Source of the DNA: Pleodorina starrii
Taxonomy: Eukaryota > Chlorophyta > Chlorophyceae > Chlamydomonadales > Volvocaceae
NCBI GenBank assembly: GCA_030267565.1
Contig: BRXU01000024.1
Span: 792,001-856,000, forward strand
DNA: 64,000 nucleotides
Direction of reading: 5' to 3'
Part shown: positions 51,001-62,518 of the stretch, in pieces
Position numbering within the stretch: position 1 is the stretch's first letter
Layout: each line of letters begins with the position of its first letter
Program-made: the position numbers and the translations under genes
The notes under the pieces: generated by a model
What the model saw: only the letters and a program-made list of their open reading frames with translations
The model's database searches: none
What the model was told of the DNA's origin: nothing

Positions 51001-54000
51001 CCTTCACGGCGCATCACGCATTGCCTGTCCCTTAACCCACTACGTCGCATGCCAAGCTGTGAAAGAGGCAACTGGCCCAAGCACCCCACACACATATACT
51101 GATATACACAATGCCACGGAGCCGCTTGCCACAGCCTCTGGGTTCCCACTCACAAACCGGCCGTAACTGAGCCAACCACCCGGCATCTTCCCCCCCTCCC
51201 CCCGTCCCTTCACTCCCAAATCGGACCGTGAACGCAAAATGCCACTCTCGCCAAACGCAGCGCGCCCGCCGTGTCCTTCAGCCCCGTACGGCAGCGATTG
51301 CAGCCGCAGCCGCGCTACAGCCGCGAGCCGGGTCCCGGCCACTACGAATTGGACCTGGCCGACGGCGCCATATCACGGCTGTCCCGCAGCCCGGCTGCCG
51401 TATTCGGTACGGCACGCCGCGCCGCCGCCGACCCGTATGACAGCCCCACGCGCCCTGGCGCCGCCGCAGCAGCCGCGGGGTCAGAGGTGGCGTGGCTGGG
51501 CCGAGATGCGGCGGCCGCGCTGGATTTTACTCGCCGCCGGCCGCCGGCGGCGGTGATCTTTCCGGAGCCGGCGGCGCCGCCGCAGCAGCAGACGCCGGAG
51601 GCGGACGCGGCTGCACACGACGGCGCGGGTGGGAGGGCTGCGGCGGTGCCACTGCTGATTGATATCAGTTTTAGGCTGGTGGAGCCGAGGGTCAGGGGCG
51701 CGCCCATCATGCGTAAACCAGTGCAGGTGGGTGGTGGATCATTACCGCATGTGCTAGGGGGCTGAAAGGGGGGGGGGGTATAAAGAGAATTTCGCAGCGG
51801 AGAAGGAGACGGCGTTAGCGAACGGACCCAGGGGGGCAGGAAGTCCACGAATCGAAGCTCCTCACCGTGCCGTACCTCCCAAGGCACCCGTACGAAGACC
51901 GCCCCGCGACTGGGAGCAGGCTAACGGGGCTGTCGGGGCGCCTGCGCATGCTGCACTGACTGAGCTGTTCTCGTGCTGTGGAACAGATGGCGGGTTTTGG
52001 GGGAGGGGGATGGCAGCGGTGGTGGGGAGTTGCGGAATCGGGGGTCCAGCTGTGGGGAGGACGGGGGTCTCGAGAGGGACTGTGCAGCTGCAAGTCTCGG
52101 GGTGTTGCCTGGGTGCCGCGTGATGTGGTCCAGTCGGCAGGTCCGACCTAGCACGGCTGGTGGTCTGGGCGGGAACGGGTCGGGCGGACGAGAGTGGTGG
52201 TGGGCAGCAGTGGGCGCTGCAAGCCAAAGGGGGGGGGAGGGGGTGGCTCCGGAGAAGGGTGGTGCCACTAAGTGAGGGGCCCGCGGCGCACCGGGGCGGG
52301 GGGGGCGGAAGCGGCGGACCACGGGCGTCGCCAAAAGGCAGTGATGCGTCTACATGCCCAACATGTGGTTTGTCGCAGCAGCCGGTGCTCTGCGCTGCGC
52401 CGCCTGTACTGCCCCGCAACGGTGCCTTGATCGTCGTCGCCGACCTGCGGCCTGGTTAGGGCCCTTCGCTTACGCACTCCGCATGCCCCCCTTCCCTCTT
52501 CTGGCCCTCACCGCCCACCCAGCCCCCGGTCGTACAGCTAAGTGACGAAGACGGACGACCCCTGGAGCGCATCCTCGGCCCCGCCGACCCATGGGTCATC
52601 GACCTCGCCACGCGGCCGCGCCGACCCGCCTGGGGCTTTCCGGCGCTGGGCCACGGGGGGCCACCGGTAAGCAGGGCCCGGCCCGGCGGCGATATGGCGT
52701 CGTACGGTACGGCAGCCGCAATGCGTCTCTTGCGCAAGCGATGCTGTCGACGGCGCAAGCTCACACAAGCGTTGCGCGCATACGAGCATCACCTCCCCCC
52801 CCCCGCCGCGTGTCGCAGAGTCCCGTGGGTCGGCAGCTCCTCGACCTGCGCCCCGTGTACGACCTGGTGCATCGGCGCGTGGCGGGCGTGCCGGACTTTA
52901 CACGTGCGCCGCAGCGGTAGGTGACTGGTGCCACGTGACGTGACGTGACATATGACATGACGTGCGGGAAAGGACAGGAAAGGGCACTGACCTCGAGCGA
53001 CAAGGCGAGGGCGAGGGCCGCCTTTCCTGTCTGCCGAGCAGGGTTCGTAGCGGTGGTGGTGAGTTGGTCTGGGTGCGAGGTGGCACCCCGACTTGCGGGC
53101 GGAGTGCTTCGGTTGCCTCCTGAGGCCTTCTGCAAGCCTTGCAGGCATGAGCCTCACCGCCCGGCGCAATCGCAGCGCACAGGTGTGCGGCTGCGTGCGA
53201 CTGCCGCCCGGCACGTGCGCACTGCCCCCCACGCGGAAGGAGCCCGCTTTGTGCCGCACGCGTGCCGTACATGCATTTTGGGACGCAGCCCGCAGCTCGA
53301 GCTCCCCGGCCTCCCAGGAATCAGAGCAAACAGAGCACGTCGTCATGTACAGTGCCTAGGGAATACAAAAATCGGTTCAGCTCCTGACAGCTCGCTTCTG
53401 CCGCCATTGCTGCTGCTGCTGCTGCTGCTGCTGCCGCTACCGCCTCCACTTCAGGGACGCCGGCGAGGAGGAACGGCTGAGACAGCTGCGGCGGCTGCCT
53501 GGCATCGGAGAGTACGACGTGGAGATGGCCTGGTCGTACTTGTGCCGCCGGGCTCCGCAGGTGGGTGGGTGTTCCTGGGAAGGGAAGGGAAGGGCAGGGG
53601 AGCGGCCACCGAGGGTCGAGGCGCGCGAGGGGTGCGTTTGTGCGTCCCCCTGCAGCGCTGTGGTCGCCGGGCCACCGAAGCTGAGCTTATTCACATTTTG
53701 GGCTTCAAGCTGGCCGTAATGTGAATCCTCTGCTTCGGGTGGCGCCCCTTTGGACCCACCACCACCTCGGTACAGCCCTTTTCCGTGACTGGCTGCCGTT
53801 GGCTGGATGTGCCCGGCCGGCATTCCCTTGTTTGGGGGAGGTGGTAGGGGCGGGTGCTGCCGGCTCGCAGCACAGCGGGGCCAGGCGTGGCGGTGACAGC
53901 GGTCAAGTGCCGGTTGGCGACGGTGACAGCAGCGCTTGACCCTGCCGTACCACCTCCCGCCATGACCCTTGGGTTGATGCGTTGTGGTCCCGCAGTTGGG

Positions 54001-57000
54001 GTCCGGGGCGGTCAACGCAGATGTCATCTGGGGGAGTGGGGTGGGAATAGGTTCTGATCCCGTTTGGGGACCGTTTGGAGCCCGTTTCCAATTTCATGAA
54101 TTTGCGAAGCGGCGGTGCGTCCTTGTATGGCATTGTGCATGGCACTGGCAGCCAAGATGGATCACCAAGACAAGCGCGGGGGCAACGCCTTGTGACTTGA
54201 GGTGTTTTCTTCCCCGGGGGGTGGGTGGGGGCTGGCTGCCCTCCAGGTGCTGATGCGGCTGGCGGCTCCCAGGTGGCGGCGGGAGGTGGAAGGGGGCGAG
54301 GCGGGAGATGACGGTGCCGACGGAGGTCGCGACAGCGACGGCGGTGACGGTGACGACGGTGTACGGCAGCAGCGTCGGGCGCTCCTGGAGCTGTCACAGG
54401 CGCTCGACTACATCCGGCCGCGGCCGCCAGCCTGGACCTTTGCGCCCATTGTACGGTATGTACGACATCAGGGCAGGGTATTTTGTACCGACCTGTTCCT
54501 CCGCTGCGCCTCATGTGCAGCACCGCCGCCCCGTGCACGTGCACGTGCACCGGGAAAGGAACCGACCCCGGCGGACCGGCTCCTGTGTGCATCGGTAGGT
54601 AGGGAGGTAGGGAGGTAGGTACGCAAGTATGCAGTGGCTTACCGGTATGTGCGCCGCGTGTCCACGTGTGTGTGTGCGTACGCTGGCCGTCAAGTGCCAC
54701 CCACCCACCTACCCACCCACCTGGCTCACAGCGGGTCCACAGCACGATCAGAGTCCGCAGGCGAGCAGCCCACTGTGTATCCAGTGCAGTACTGATGCAG
54801 TAGTGGCTGCCTCACCGTCAGTCCAGCCCAGCCGATCCCAGCCCTTCCCAGCCCAGCCCATCCGGTCGCATCCACCTTCCTTCCCCCCCCCCTTTGACAG
54901 GGTGTTGCGGCGCGACGGCGGGTCGGCTGACCCCGGCTTTGGCTTCGGCCCCCTGCTGTCCTGGGAGGTCAACGTGGCGCTGGTGCGGCGCCGCCTGCCT
55001 GGGGCCCTGCCCTTCGGCGCGGGGCCACCCAGGCGGGGCCTGATGCTGCTGGTGAGGGTCTCGACCTTGTACGGCACTGTACATGGGCGCGTTAGGGTCG
55101 GGTCTCCCGCGTGTGCCGCCATCGCAAAGCGGGCGGGGCGGGGCGGGGCGGGGCGGGGCGGGGCGGGGCGGGGCGGGGCGGGGCGGGGCGGGGCGGGGCG
55201 GGGCGGGGCGGGGCGGGCTGATTCAAGCGCTTAACGCGCTTCCGCACGGGATGGGATGGCAGCAGTTGGTGGGAGGTGGACCTTGATGAGCCGAATTTGG
55301 TTGGCGAGCTAATTTGGACGTCGTGGGCGATGAGCTGAAACGGGCCCTGGGGTCTTGGGCCCGTTGCTGTTGTGTCTGCTGGCCTTCCCGCGTGAAGGCC
55401 CAACGGGCAACATCCCTCCAGGTCCTAAAGCCGGGGGCAGGCTTCCTGACAGGAGCGCCCTAACCCCCTGAGCCCAGCCACCTCCTCCGCCTACTTCTGG
55501 GGAGTGCCCCCCCCCGGCGCGCCACCCGTCACTCGTAAACCCTCCATTCAACCGCGAGAGCGTCCGGCGCTGTACGGGACGGCGCTGTACGGGCCGCTGC
55601 ACACCCTTCGCTCGCCTGCTCTCCCGCAGGACTCCAGGGCCCTGGCGGCTGTACGACACCTGGCGCCCGGATACTACGAGGCGGAGGCGGCCTGGCGGGC
55701 TGCCCAGCCGCTGCCCCGCGTGGCGGACTTTGGCAGGGGCACCGGGCACGTGCTGGTGAGGGAGGGGGGGGTGGGGGGTGGGGGGCCGAGGTGATTAGGG
55801 GTGGAAGAGGGGGGAAGAGGGGTCGGCGGATGGTGGGTCTAGGTTTGTCCTGGGCTGACGTCGATACCGTACAGACAGAGATTGCTGAGGTGGCGCACGG
55901 TGCGGTGGCGGCGGCGGTGTTGCGGGTTGAGGGGGGGCCGGGTGTGGGGTGGGGTGGGTGCGCGGTTCGCGGTTCGCGGGGGGGAGGGTCGCAGACTGCC
56001 GAGATGCCACGGCTACCACAAGCCGCGTTCAAGTGGCCGCACACAGCACACCGCACACATATCGGCCCCTCCCCTCCCCTCCCCTGCCCACGAATCCCAT
56101 CACACCGCACCGCACCACGGGGCGTGACCTGTCGCTGTTTTGCAGTACAGCGGAGGACAATGTGCCGTTGTCGCAACATGTCTGCCGTACCTTCAGCCGC
56201 TGCAGCTCATTCCGCTGCACCGCACCGCCACGTGCCCACATCCGCCCCCCCCGCCGCCGACCCACCCCCCCCCACACACACGCCGTCGCGCCTCCTTCAG
56301 GATGCCGGCGAGCCGGCCCCGCCCGATGACGGCGGCGACCTGCCGTACGGCGCCCGCCTTGTGCTGAACGCCGCCGCCGCCAAGGACGCCACGCTGCGGC
56401 GGCGGGACCTGGGCGCACCCCGACCCATGGCGCTGGCGCTGGGGCGCGATGAGGCGCTGCCCACGGATCCCGCGTACGGCGGTGGTACGGCACACCTGCC
56501 ATTACCGGATCCCGACCTGGACCTACCCACCAGGTGGGGGGGTTTGGATGTTGGGGTGCAGGCGTGAATCGGGTTCGGGGCCGAGGCTCGGCCGGTGGGG
56601 AGGGGGGAGGGGGGATTGGGGGGAACCGGAAGGTTGTTCGGACCTCGGAGGCACGGGAGGCCCGGGAGTTGCTCAGGGTTTTAGGATTGGGAGCCGCAGC
56701 TTAGCAAATTTCGGACGAAGCCAACTCCGCAGCTCGGGGTCCCGGGCTCTGTAGCCAACTCGGCGGGGCAGGTGGCAAGGGAAAGCATGGCGCGGGTCCA
56801 GAGAAGGGGGAGGCGGGAACGTTCGGGCGGCGTGAGGCCCTCCCGCTGCCCCACCGAATCCCGACCGGAAAGCGAAAACGAGGGAGAGCTGCTTCTTGGC
56901 CCCCCCTAAACAGCCCCCCCGCTAAACAAGCAGGCCATCTCTCCCCCCCTGAATGCCCTGGTCCACCACCCCCACCACCCCCAACCCCAACCCCAACCCC

Positions 57001-60000
57001 CCCCCCGGCTACCCGGACAGGCCGCGCGTGCGCAACGCGGTGCTTGAGGGGGCTGCCGGCCACCAGCCGCTGGCCGCCGAGCCGTCCACCCACGGGGCCC
57101 TCCGCGGCCCCGGCATGTACTTCCCGGGGGGTGCGGATCAGGGGCTGGCGGCGGTGGGGCCCGCGGCGCGAGTGGTGGACTTCAGCCGCGGACCCGAGCG
57201 GGGACTGCTGGGCGGGGACCGGCCGGGCGCAGAGGAGGTACGGCACGGACTGGGAATGGGAATGGGAATGGGAATGGGAATGGGCGCTTGGCACGTGCTG
57301 CACGCACACACATGGTGAAGGGGCAGGGGGTGAGGGGAGACGAGGCGAGGGCATCCAGGCGGCCGGTGCTGTACAAGGTGTGTCGTCCCAACGCGTTACT
57401 GCGCCCCAACGCGCCGCAGCCGGGGCCCCCCCGTGCTGCCGAAACGAAGAGGGTGCCGCGTCGCACCCCGCGTTCATCCACCCATAGCCTGCGCCTCCAC
57501 GACATACTCCTCCAGGTTACAAGAAAGGGCCCTCCCTCTCCGAAGGGCGGCCTAACGCCACCCCGCCCCCCCACCCCACCCCACCCCGCCAGGTCCTGGA
57601 GGGCAACCGCCTGATCCTCTCACCCCACGCCGCGCTGGACTTCGTGCGACCGCGAGCCCCGGCGGCCCTCATCCAGCCACCACACGCCGAAGCCGACGGC
57701 GGCGAGCCGAAAGACTTGCCGTACGTTCACGCCGTGTACGACGTGGAGCCCGGTCTGGGACTCCAGCTGCAAAGGCCGCCCGGGCAGCTGGGTTTCGGAG
57801 CGCGACCTGGCCGGGACCCGCCGCTGGTGTGGCCGGTGGGGTTAGAGCCAGCAGCGCCGCCGTACGGCAAGACGGTTGGGTGGCTGGGGCCGGAGGACAT
57901 GTCGCTGACGCGACTGGCCGGGTTTCGGAGAGCGCCCGGGGCGCCCGACTTTGCGCGCGCGCGGCCCAGGACACCGCCCGGGGAAGGTACGCGTAAAGGC
58001 GGAGGTGCTGGATATGCCTGCCGGGTCGAGCTGCTCCTGCCCCTGTCGCATCGGCCTCTTACTGCTTCCCGCAATTATGGTAGAAATGTTCGACATCACG
58101 TCTGTATTCTTTAGTATCTCGCTGCTCCTCTTTCCCTTTACGTTGAAAGGACCGCAAACCTTGGTGGATGGTTGGGTAGATGGATGGAGAAACCAACCGC
58201 TGACCTTGTTCCTCCCTCCAAATGCTTTCTCCCCCAAATGTCAAAACATACAAAAGTCAACGCCGATGGTCAGCGGCTGTTGGATCTGGACCCGGATGCT
58301 GCACGGGACCTGCTGCGCCGCCAGCCCCCCCGCCCGCCCAACCTGGCGCTGGGCAGAGGCCACCAGCACCCGGCGGGGGCGGGGGCGGGCCACGATCAGG
58401 AGCTGACGGCCTGGCTGGACTACCGGCCCAGGTGCGGTCTGCGGGTGCCAATCAGCGAAGCAGCGACGCCGTTTGTGCGGCAATACACGGCGCCCCGCAA
58501 CGCGCAGCCCAGCCCCGCCGGACGCTCAGCGCTTTCTGTTCAGCCTTCTGTGTCGGGCCTTTTGCGTGCAGGTGGGATGCCGTACGCCGGCACCTGGTGC
58601 CGCCGCTTGCGGTTCCGCTGGCGCGCCACATCGGCCGGGAGCAGGCGCGGAGGGCGGACCCGCGGGTCGGCGACAACGCCACGGGCGATCTGGACGGCGG
58701 GGCCTACCGAGTGCGGTATCGACTGGTGCGTGCGTCTGGGCGGCAGCCACTGCCCGTACTAGCACCCATATATCGCCTGCCTTTGGTACAGCTGTGTAGA
58801 CCATGATGCCATATTCCCAGATGCAGACAGCTAGGACAGCTAGGACAGCTAGGACAGCTGCAGGACCAGCAGGGCGCTGGGCCAGCAGGGTATTGAACAC
58901 GTTTTGAGTGGGTTCCAGCATATGCCCTGGACGACGGCATTGAGCTGGGGGCAGCAACAGCCCCCGTGGGGTGCCGTACAGGGTACACACTCTTGACCGC
59001 GGAACTTCTTTTGGGCCGTGGCAGGGCGGTGCGCCAGACACCGAAGCTGCTTTCCACAGCTGAAGCCCGCAACGGTTCCTTGTCCAGGGTGTCCTGCATG
59101 GCTCGCGAGTCGCCGCCTCACCTCACCTCACCTCACCTCGCCCCGCCTCGCCTCACGGTGGATTGACCGCCATTATGCGGTCATGTGCGGTTATGCCGTA
59201 TATACACACACACACACATACACCGCGTCAATTGTCAGAATGTACATGTGTGGCTGTGCAGATGTGGCGTTCCGCGCCCGCCATCGACTTCGGCCGCGCC
59301 GGCGGCGATGGCGCGCAGCGCCCCTGCCTGGCCCTGGCCCCGGGTGCGCTGCCTGCCGACCCTGACGCGGGCAATGTGCTGCTGCTGGAGCCGCGGCTGC
59401 CTACCGGCTGGAGGCCCCGAGTGCACCCGACCAGCAGCCCCAGCCGGCAGCCATTCGGGCGGGGCGAGGGGCGCTGGGAGAGGCCAGGTGGGTGTGAGGT
59501 GAGGGTGAGGGTCCGCAGTCCGCAGTCCGGTGAACTGAACAAGCTGCCGTCGGGTCAGGGCCCTGGGCACCTGAGCACCTGGTCGAGACCAAACTGCACC
59601 ACCGCACGCCTGGGGGTGCACCGCCCACCCGCTGTCGAACGACCAATGTGCCACTGTTGTGATGGTAGCGTACACACACACGGTACATGTGTGTGTATTG
59701 ACACCGCCCCTCTGGCCCCCAGGCGCCGACCCCGCCTACCGCTTCATATCGGCGGTGGGCGACGAGGGCCCCGCACTGTATCAGCGCCACTCGGCGGACG
59801 ACCTGGCGCTGCTGCGCAGGAGGGCCACCGCAGCCAATGCGCCCGCGGCCGCCTGGGGATGGATGACGTCGCGGCGAGACGCACAGGTGGGTGCTGGGTA
59901 CTGGGTGCTGGCTGCTGAGTACTGATTACGGACCCGGCCCGCGCGGCGGTCGGCAGTCGGCGGTGGGCTGGGGTCACTGCTCATGAGACCCGTCTGTGGT

Positions 60001-60738
60001 TACGTGGTGGGGGATCTGCGTTAGCCGCAGCGCCGGCTCCCCCGATGGAGTGCACATACCGTACGGTAGGCGTGCAAAGGCGGCGCCGCGCCGCCGGCCG
60101 CCATGCACCTGCCCCTTTGCATCTGGATCCCATGTCACGTCTGTCTTCTCCTCCGCACCTCCTCCTCTGCATTGCTGCCTGTCCCCCCCTCCCCCCCTTG
60201 AACCCGCAGGTCTTGCAGCCCGACCCCGACAGGCCCCCGCGGCCCCGGCTGCCCTCCCCCGCCGTCTCCCGGATAGCCACCCAGCTGGTGCAGCAGCTGC
60301 AGCCGCCCAGCTCTGAGCTGGAGATCATCAGGAACAACGACCCCAGTGACCCACGGGTCAGTTTCGGGCCGTGGGCCTAGCGCGTCGTTTCGCGTTTTAC
60401 GTGGGTGGGCGGGTGGGTGGGTGTGACGTCATGAATGCGTTTAGACCCGGGTGCAGCAAGCTCACGCAGTCACGATGGCCGTACTCATGTGGGCAGACTG
60501 CTGTGCTGGATGGGGGCTCACGCGGGAAACGTGTCCGGTCAGTCTCTCGTGCGCTGGAGGAACACCTGTAAACTCCCAACGTCCTCCCCCAATCCCCAGC
60601 CCCAACCCTCACGCCGCATGCCAACAAACTCCCGAAACCCACCCCACCCAGGTTGTGGCCATTCGGCGGCGCGACCGGGTGCTGCAACGCATGAAGGACA
60701 AGATCCTGGCGCAACGGGCGAGGCTGGCGGATGTCTGA
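45014..60738 (+). CDS. Giant sperm-tail PG-rich repeat (STPGR/SHIPPO) protein, about 22 exons
   Basis: Exons: 45014-45046, 45132-46645, 47127-47318, 47600-48290, 48701-49534, 49939-50561, 51261-51726, 52538-52666, 52819-52916, 53455-53560, 54247-54455, 54901-55051, 55630-55755, 56301-56533, 57021-57237, 57593-57986, 58257-58431, 58572-58725, 59262-59487, 59723-59886, 60210-60356, 60652-60738. All phases agree; total 6,969 nt, about 2,322 residues. PG-repeat cores recur: KRVPSASF, RSAPSVVF, RAPAVSFS, EPGPGHYELD, SPAAVFGTARR, PRRPAWGF, APGYYEAE, RGPGMYFPGG, GAPDFARARPR. The first third is Ala/Gly/Gln-rich, with a basic coiled-coil-like stretch (EQQLKKAQQLQERLR); the C-terminus is basic (RRRDRVLQRMKDKI). 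STPGR proteins are typically axonemal or microtubule-lumen proteins, so a flagellar role is likely. A small exon at 52,379-52,454 is possible but does not fit the phase. The first exon (MQAMDDRQHEE) is the weakest call. Confidence 0.8.
50902..50944. repeat. Inverted repeat, left copy, before the 51,261 exon
   Basis: TAACGCCGTCTCCTTCTCCG.. to CTTTATAGCCC is the reverse complement (a few differences) of 51,776-51,819. A related, more diverged copy lies at 32,715-32,760. Confidence 0.8.
50941..50972. repeat. (CCGGT)n pentamer tract
   Basis: About five units of CCGGT following the left inverted-repeat copy. Confidence 0.8.
51776..51819. repeat. Inverted repeat, right copy, after the 51,261 exon
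   Basis: GGTATAAAGAGAATTTCGCA.. to GACGGCGTTA mirrors 50,902-50,944. The two copies bracket the exon 51,261-51,726. Confidence 0.8.
55132..55217. repeat. (GGGGC)n pentamer tract in an intron
   Basis: About 17 uninterrupted units in the intron 55,052-55,629 of the PG-repeat gene. G-quadruplex-prone on the sense strand. Confidence 0.95.
57247..57284. repeat. (GGGAAT)n hexamer
   Basis: About six units in the intron following the exon that ends at 57,237. Confidence 0.85.
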
Positions 60739-62518
60739 GGAGGAGGGGGAGCAGGCGCAAGGGGGGCATGGCGGCGGCGGCGGCGGCGGCGCAGCACTGC
60801 TGATCACACGGCCCCGCAGACGACTGGCACTGGCCAGCTCGCGGAAGCGGGAGGTCGCAGGTTGCAGGAGGTGATGCGGGAAGGGCTTGCTCGCGGTCTT
60901 GAGGGGTCCCCGGTCGGCTGGCTGGCTCAAAAGTGGCAGGTGGCGGCTCGTCCTGTCGGCAGTGTGCTTGGACACGCAGCGGGACATACACACACTTCTC
61001 GCGGCCGGGTTGTCGCGAACGTTCCCATGCTCATGCTCGTGTTGATCGTCACGCCGCGCGCTCTGCAGTATTCGCACGGTGAGTGGAGTGGGGTCGCACG
61101 CGGTTCGGTTCGGGCCGGGTCGGCGCAGTGACGATTTCCGCGATGTCGCTGTGTGGCTGTGTGGCTTCAGAGGGTTGACCACATGGCGCTCCATTTGGGG
61201 CCCCGCCGCCGTGATCTCGACATGGGTCGGGTGGTGATGCCAAACACGCGGTTTGGGTCCTTTGGCGGTTTCAGTGGCTCGCCACCACCGCCACCGCCTG
61301 CAGTTCGACACCCCCCTCAATGGCCTTTCTATGGACTGCAATTGGACTGGCCCCGAAGGGACCATTGATGCACATTACCATTTGATGTGCATCCGCTTCT
61401 TGCGAGATGTACATCCGTTTCTTGCGATTGTTGGATTTCAACCCTCGTGCGACCTGTGCGTGCAAGGCGGGCCTCCAGCCCCTCCTGCATACCCACCTCC
61501 CTTGCTTTGCACCGTGGCGAAGGTGGCGTACTACCGTACATCCGGGTTCTGTCATAGGGTTGTGGTGATTGTTTTTCATTCACTGTGACCGCACCCGCGC
61601 TGCTGGCCTGTACCCTGTACCCTGCTTGCTTTACTGACCGGTTGATAGCCGCTGTCCAAGCTGGCCGGCTCGGCAGTGTAGGGGCTTGGTGCTGGTGGGG
61701 TGGGCCTGGCGGCAAGCTTCTGGCGCCGTGCCGAGGGTGCATCTGGGATAGGATGAACACTCTGTCTAGCCTGTACGGCCGGCAACCGATGTGAAAGTCG
61801 GTTGCTCGGTTCCTCTTGTAAGTACTACCGCGTCGTAACAACAACACGCACTAGACGCCCGGACGCGCGAGAAGCCGTCCCCGGAACCAATCCAGTACGG
61901 TTGGTTAGTTGCTTCTGCACCCGCTTGACGACCGCGTGACGCCAACCTAACCCAACCCAAGTCAACAGTCACCCAAGGCACCCGCCGCATCCAGCACGGC
62001 GCTCTTGTTCTCGCCTGCCAAGCATCTGCCGCCCACCGGCTGTCGGCCAGTGCTGCTGGCACAAAGGAAGCAGAGCTTTGTCGTTAAAAGCCGCCGTCCA
62101 ACGACTGCTCCTCCAGGTGAGTGCCATGGCAACACGCACGTGACCCCGAGAGCTGTATACCGGCTCCGTGCGATGTGACCCACACGCAGTGGCAGTGGCA
62201 GTGGCAGCACGTCGCAGCAACTCCCCGCGTCGGTAACGTCGGCGACAGCACATGGTATGCGAGACAGACAACGTCTGCCGCACATTTTCACAACGGAACA
62301 AAGCGGCCGACCGATCGACCGACCGGCACGCCATGCTGCTGTGCCACGCACACCATACCAGCAGCGCGCCGCACAACAGACAGACTGACTGCACAATGGG
62401 CGTTTCGCAACAACCAACCCGGCTAGCATATGGTATGTGCATATGCTGTACAGCGCCAACCCAACGCGGCCCATTGTCTTTGCCCGTGGGCACCGCTGCC
62501 CGTACGGCGCCCAGCCGG
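60739..62518. other. Intergenic region between convergent genes
   Basis: Tail-to-tail gap between the PG-repeat gene and the phosphatase-like gene. No coding family is recognised; it should hold both 3' untranslated regions. Confidence 0.45.

Noticed and set aside
52379..52454. Small exon QPVLCAAPPVLPR.. in the PG-repeat gene
   Set aside because: It would leave phase 1, while the next clear exon (52,538) needs phase 0. Kept only as a remote possibility.
53147..53181. Short exon of the PG-repeat gene after acceptor CTTGCAG
   Set aside because: The preceding exon (ending 52,916) joins directly in phase to 53,455 with a natural protein sequence; inserting this piece is unnecessary and its donor is unclear.
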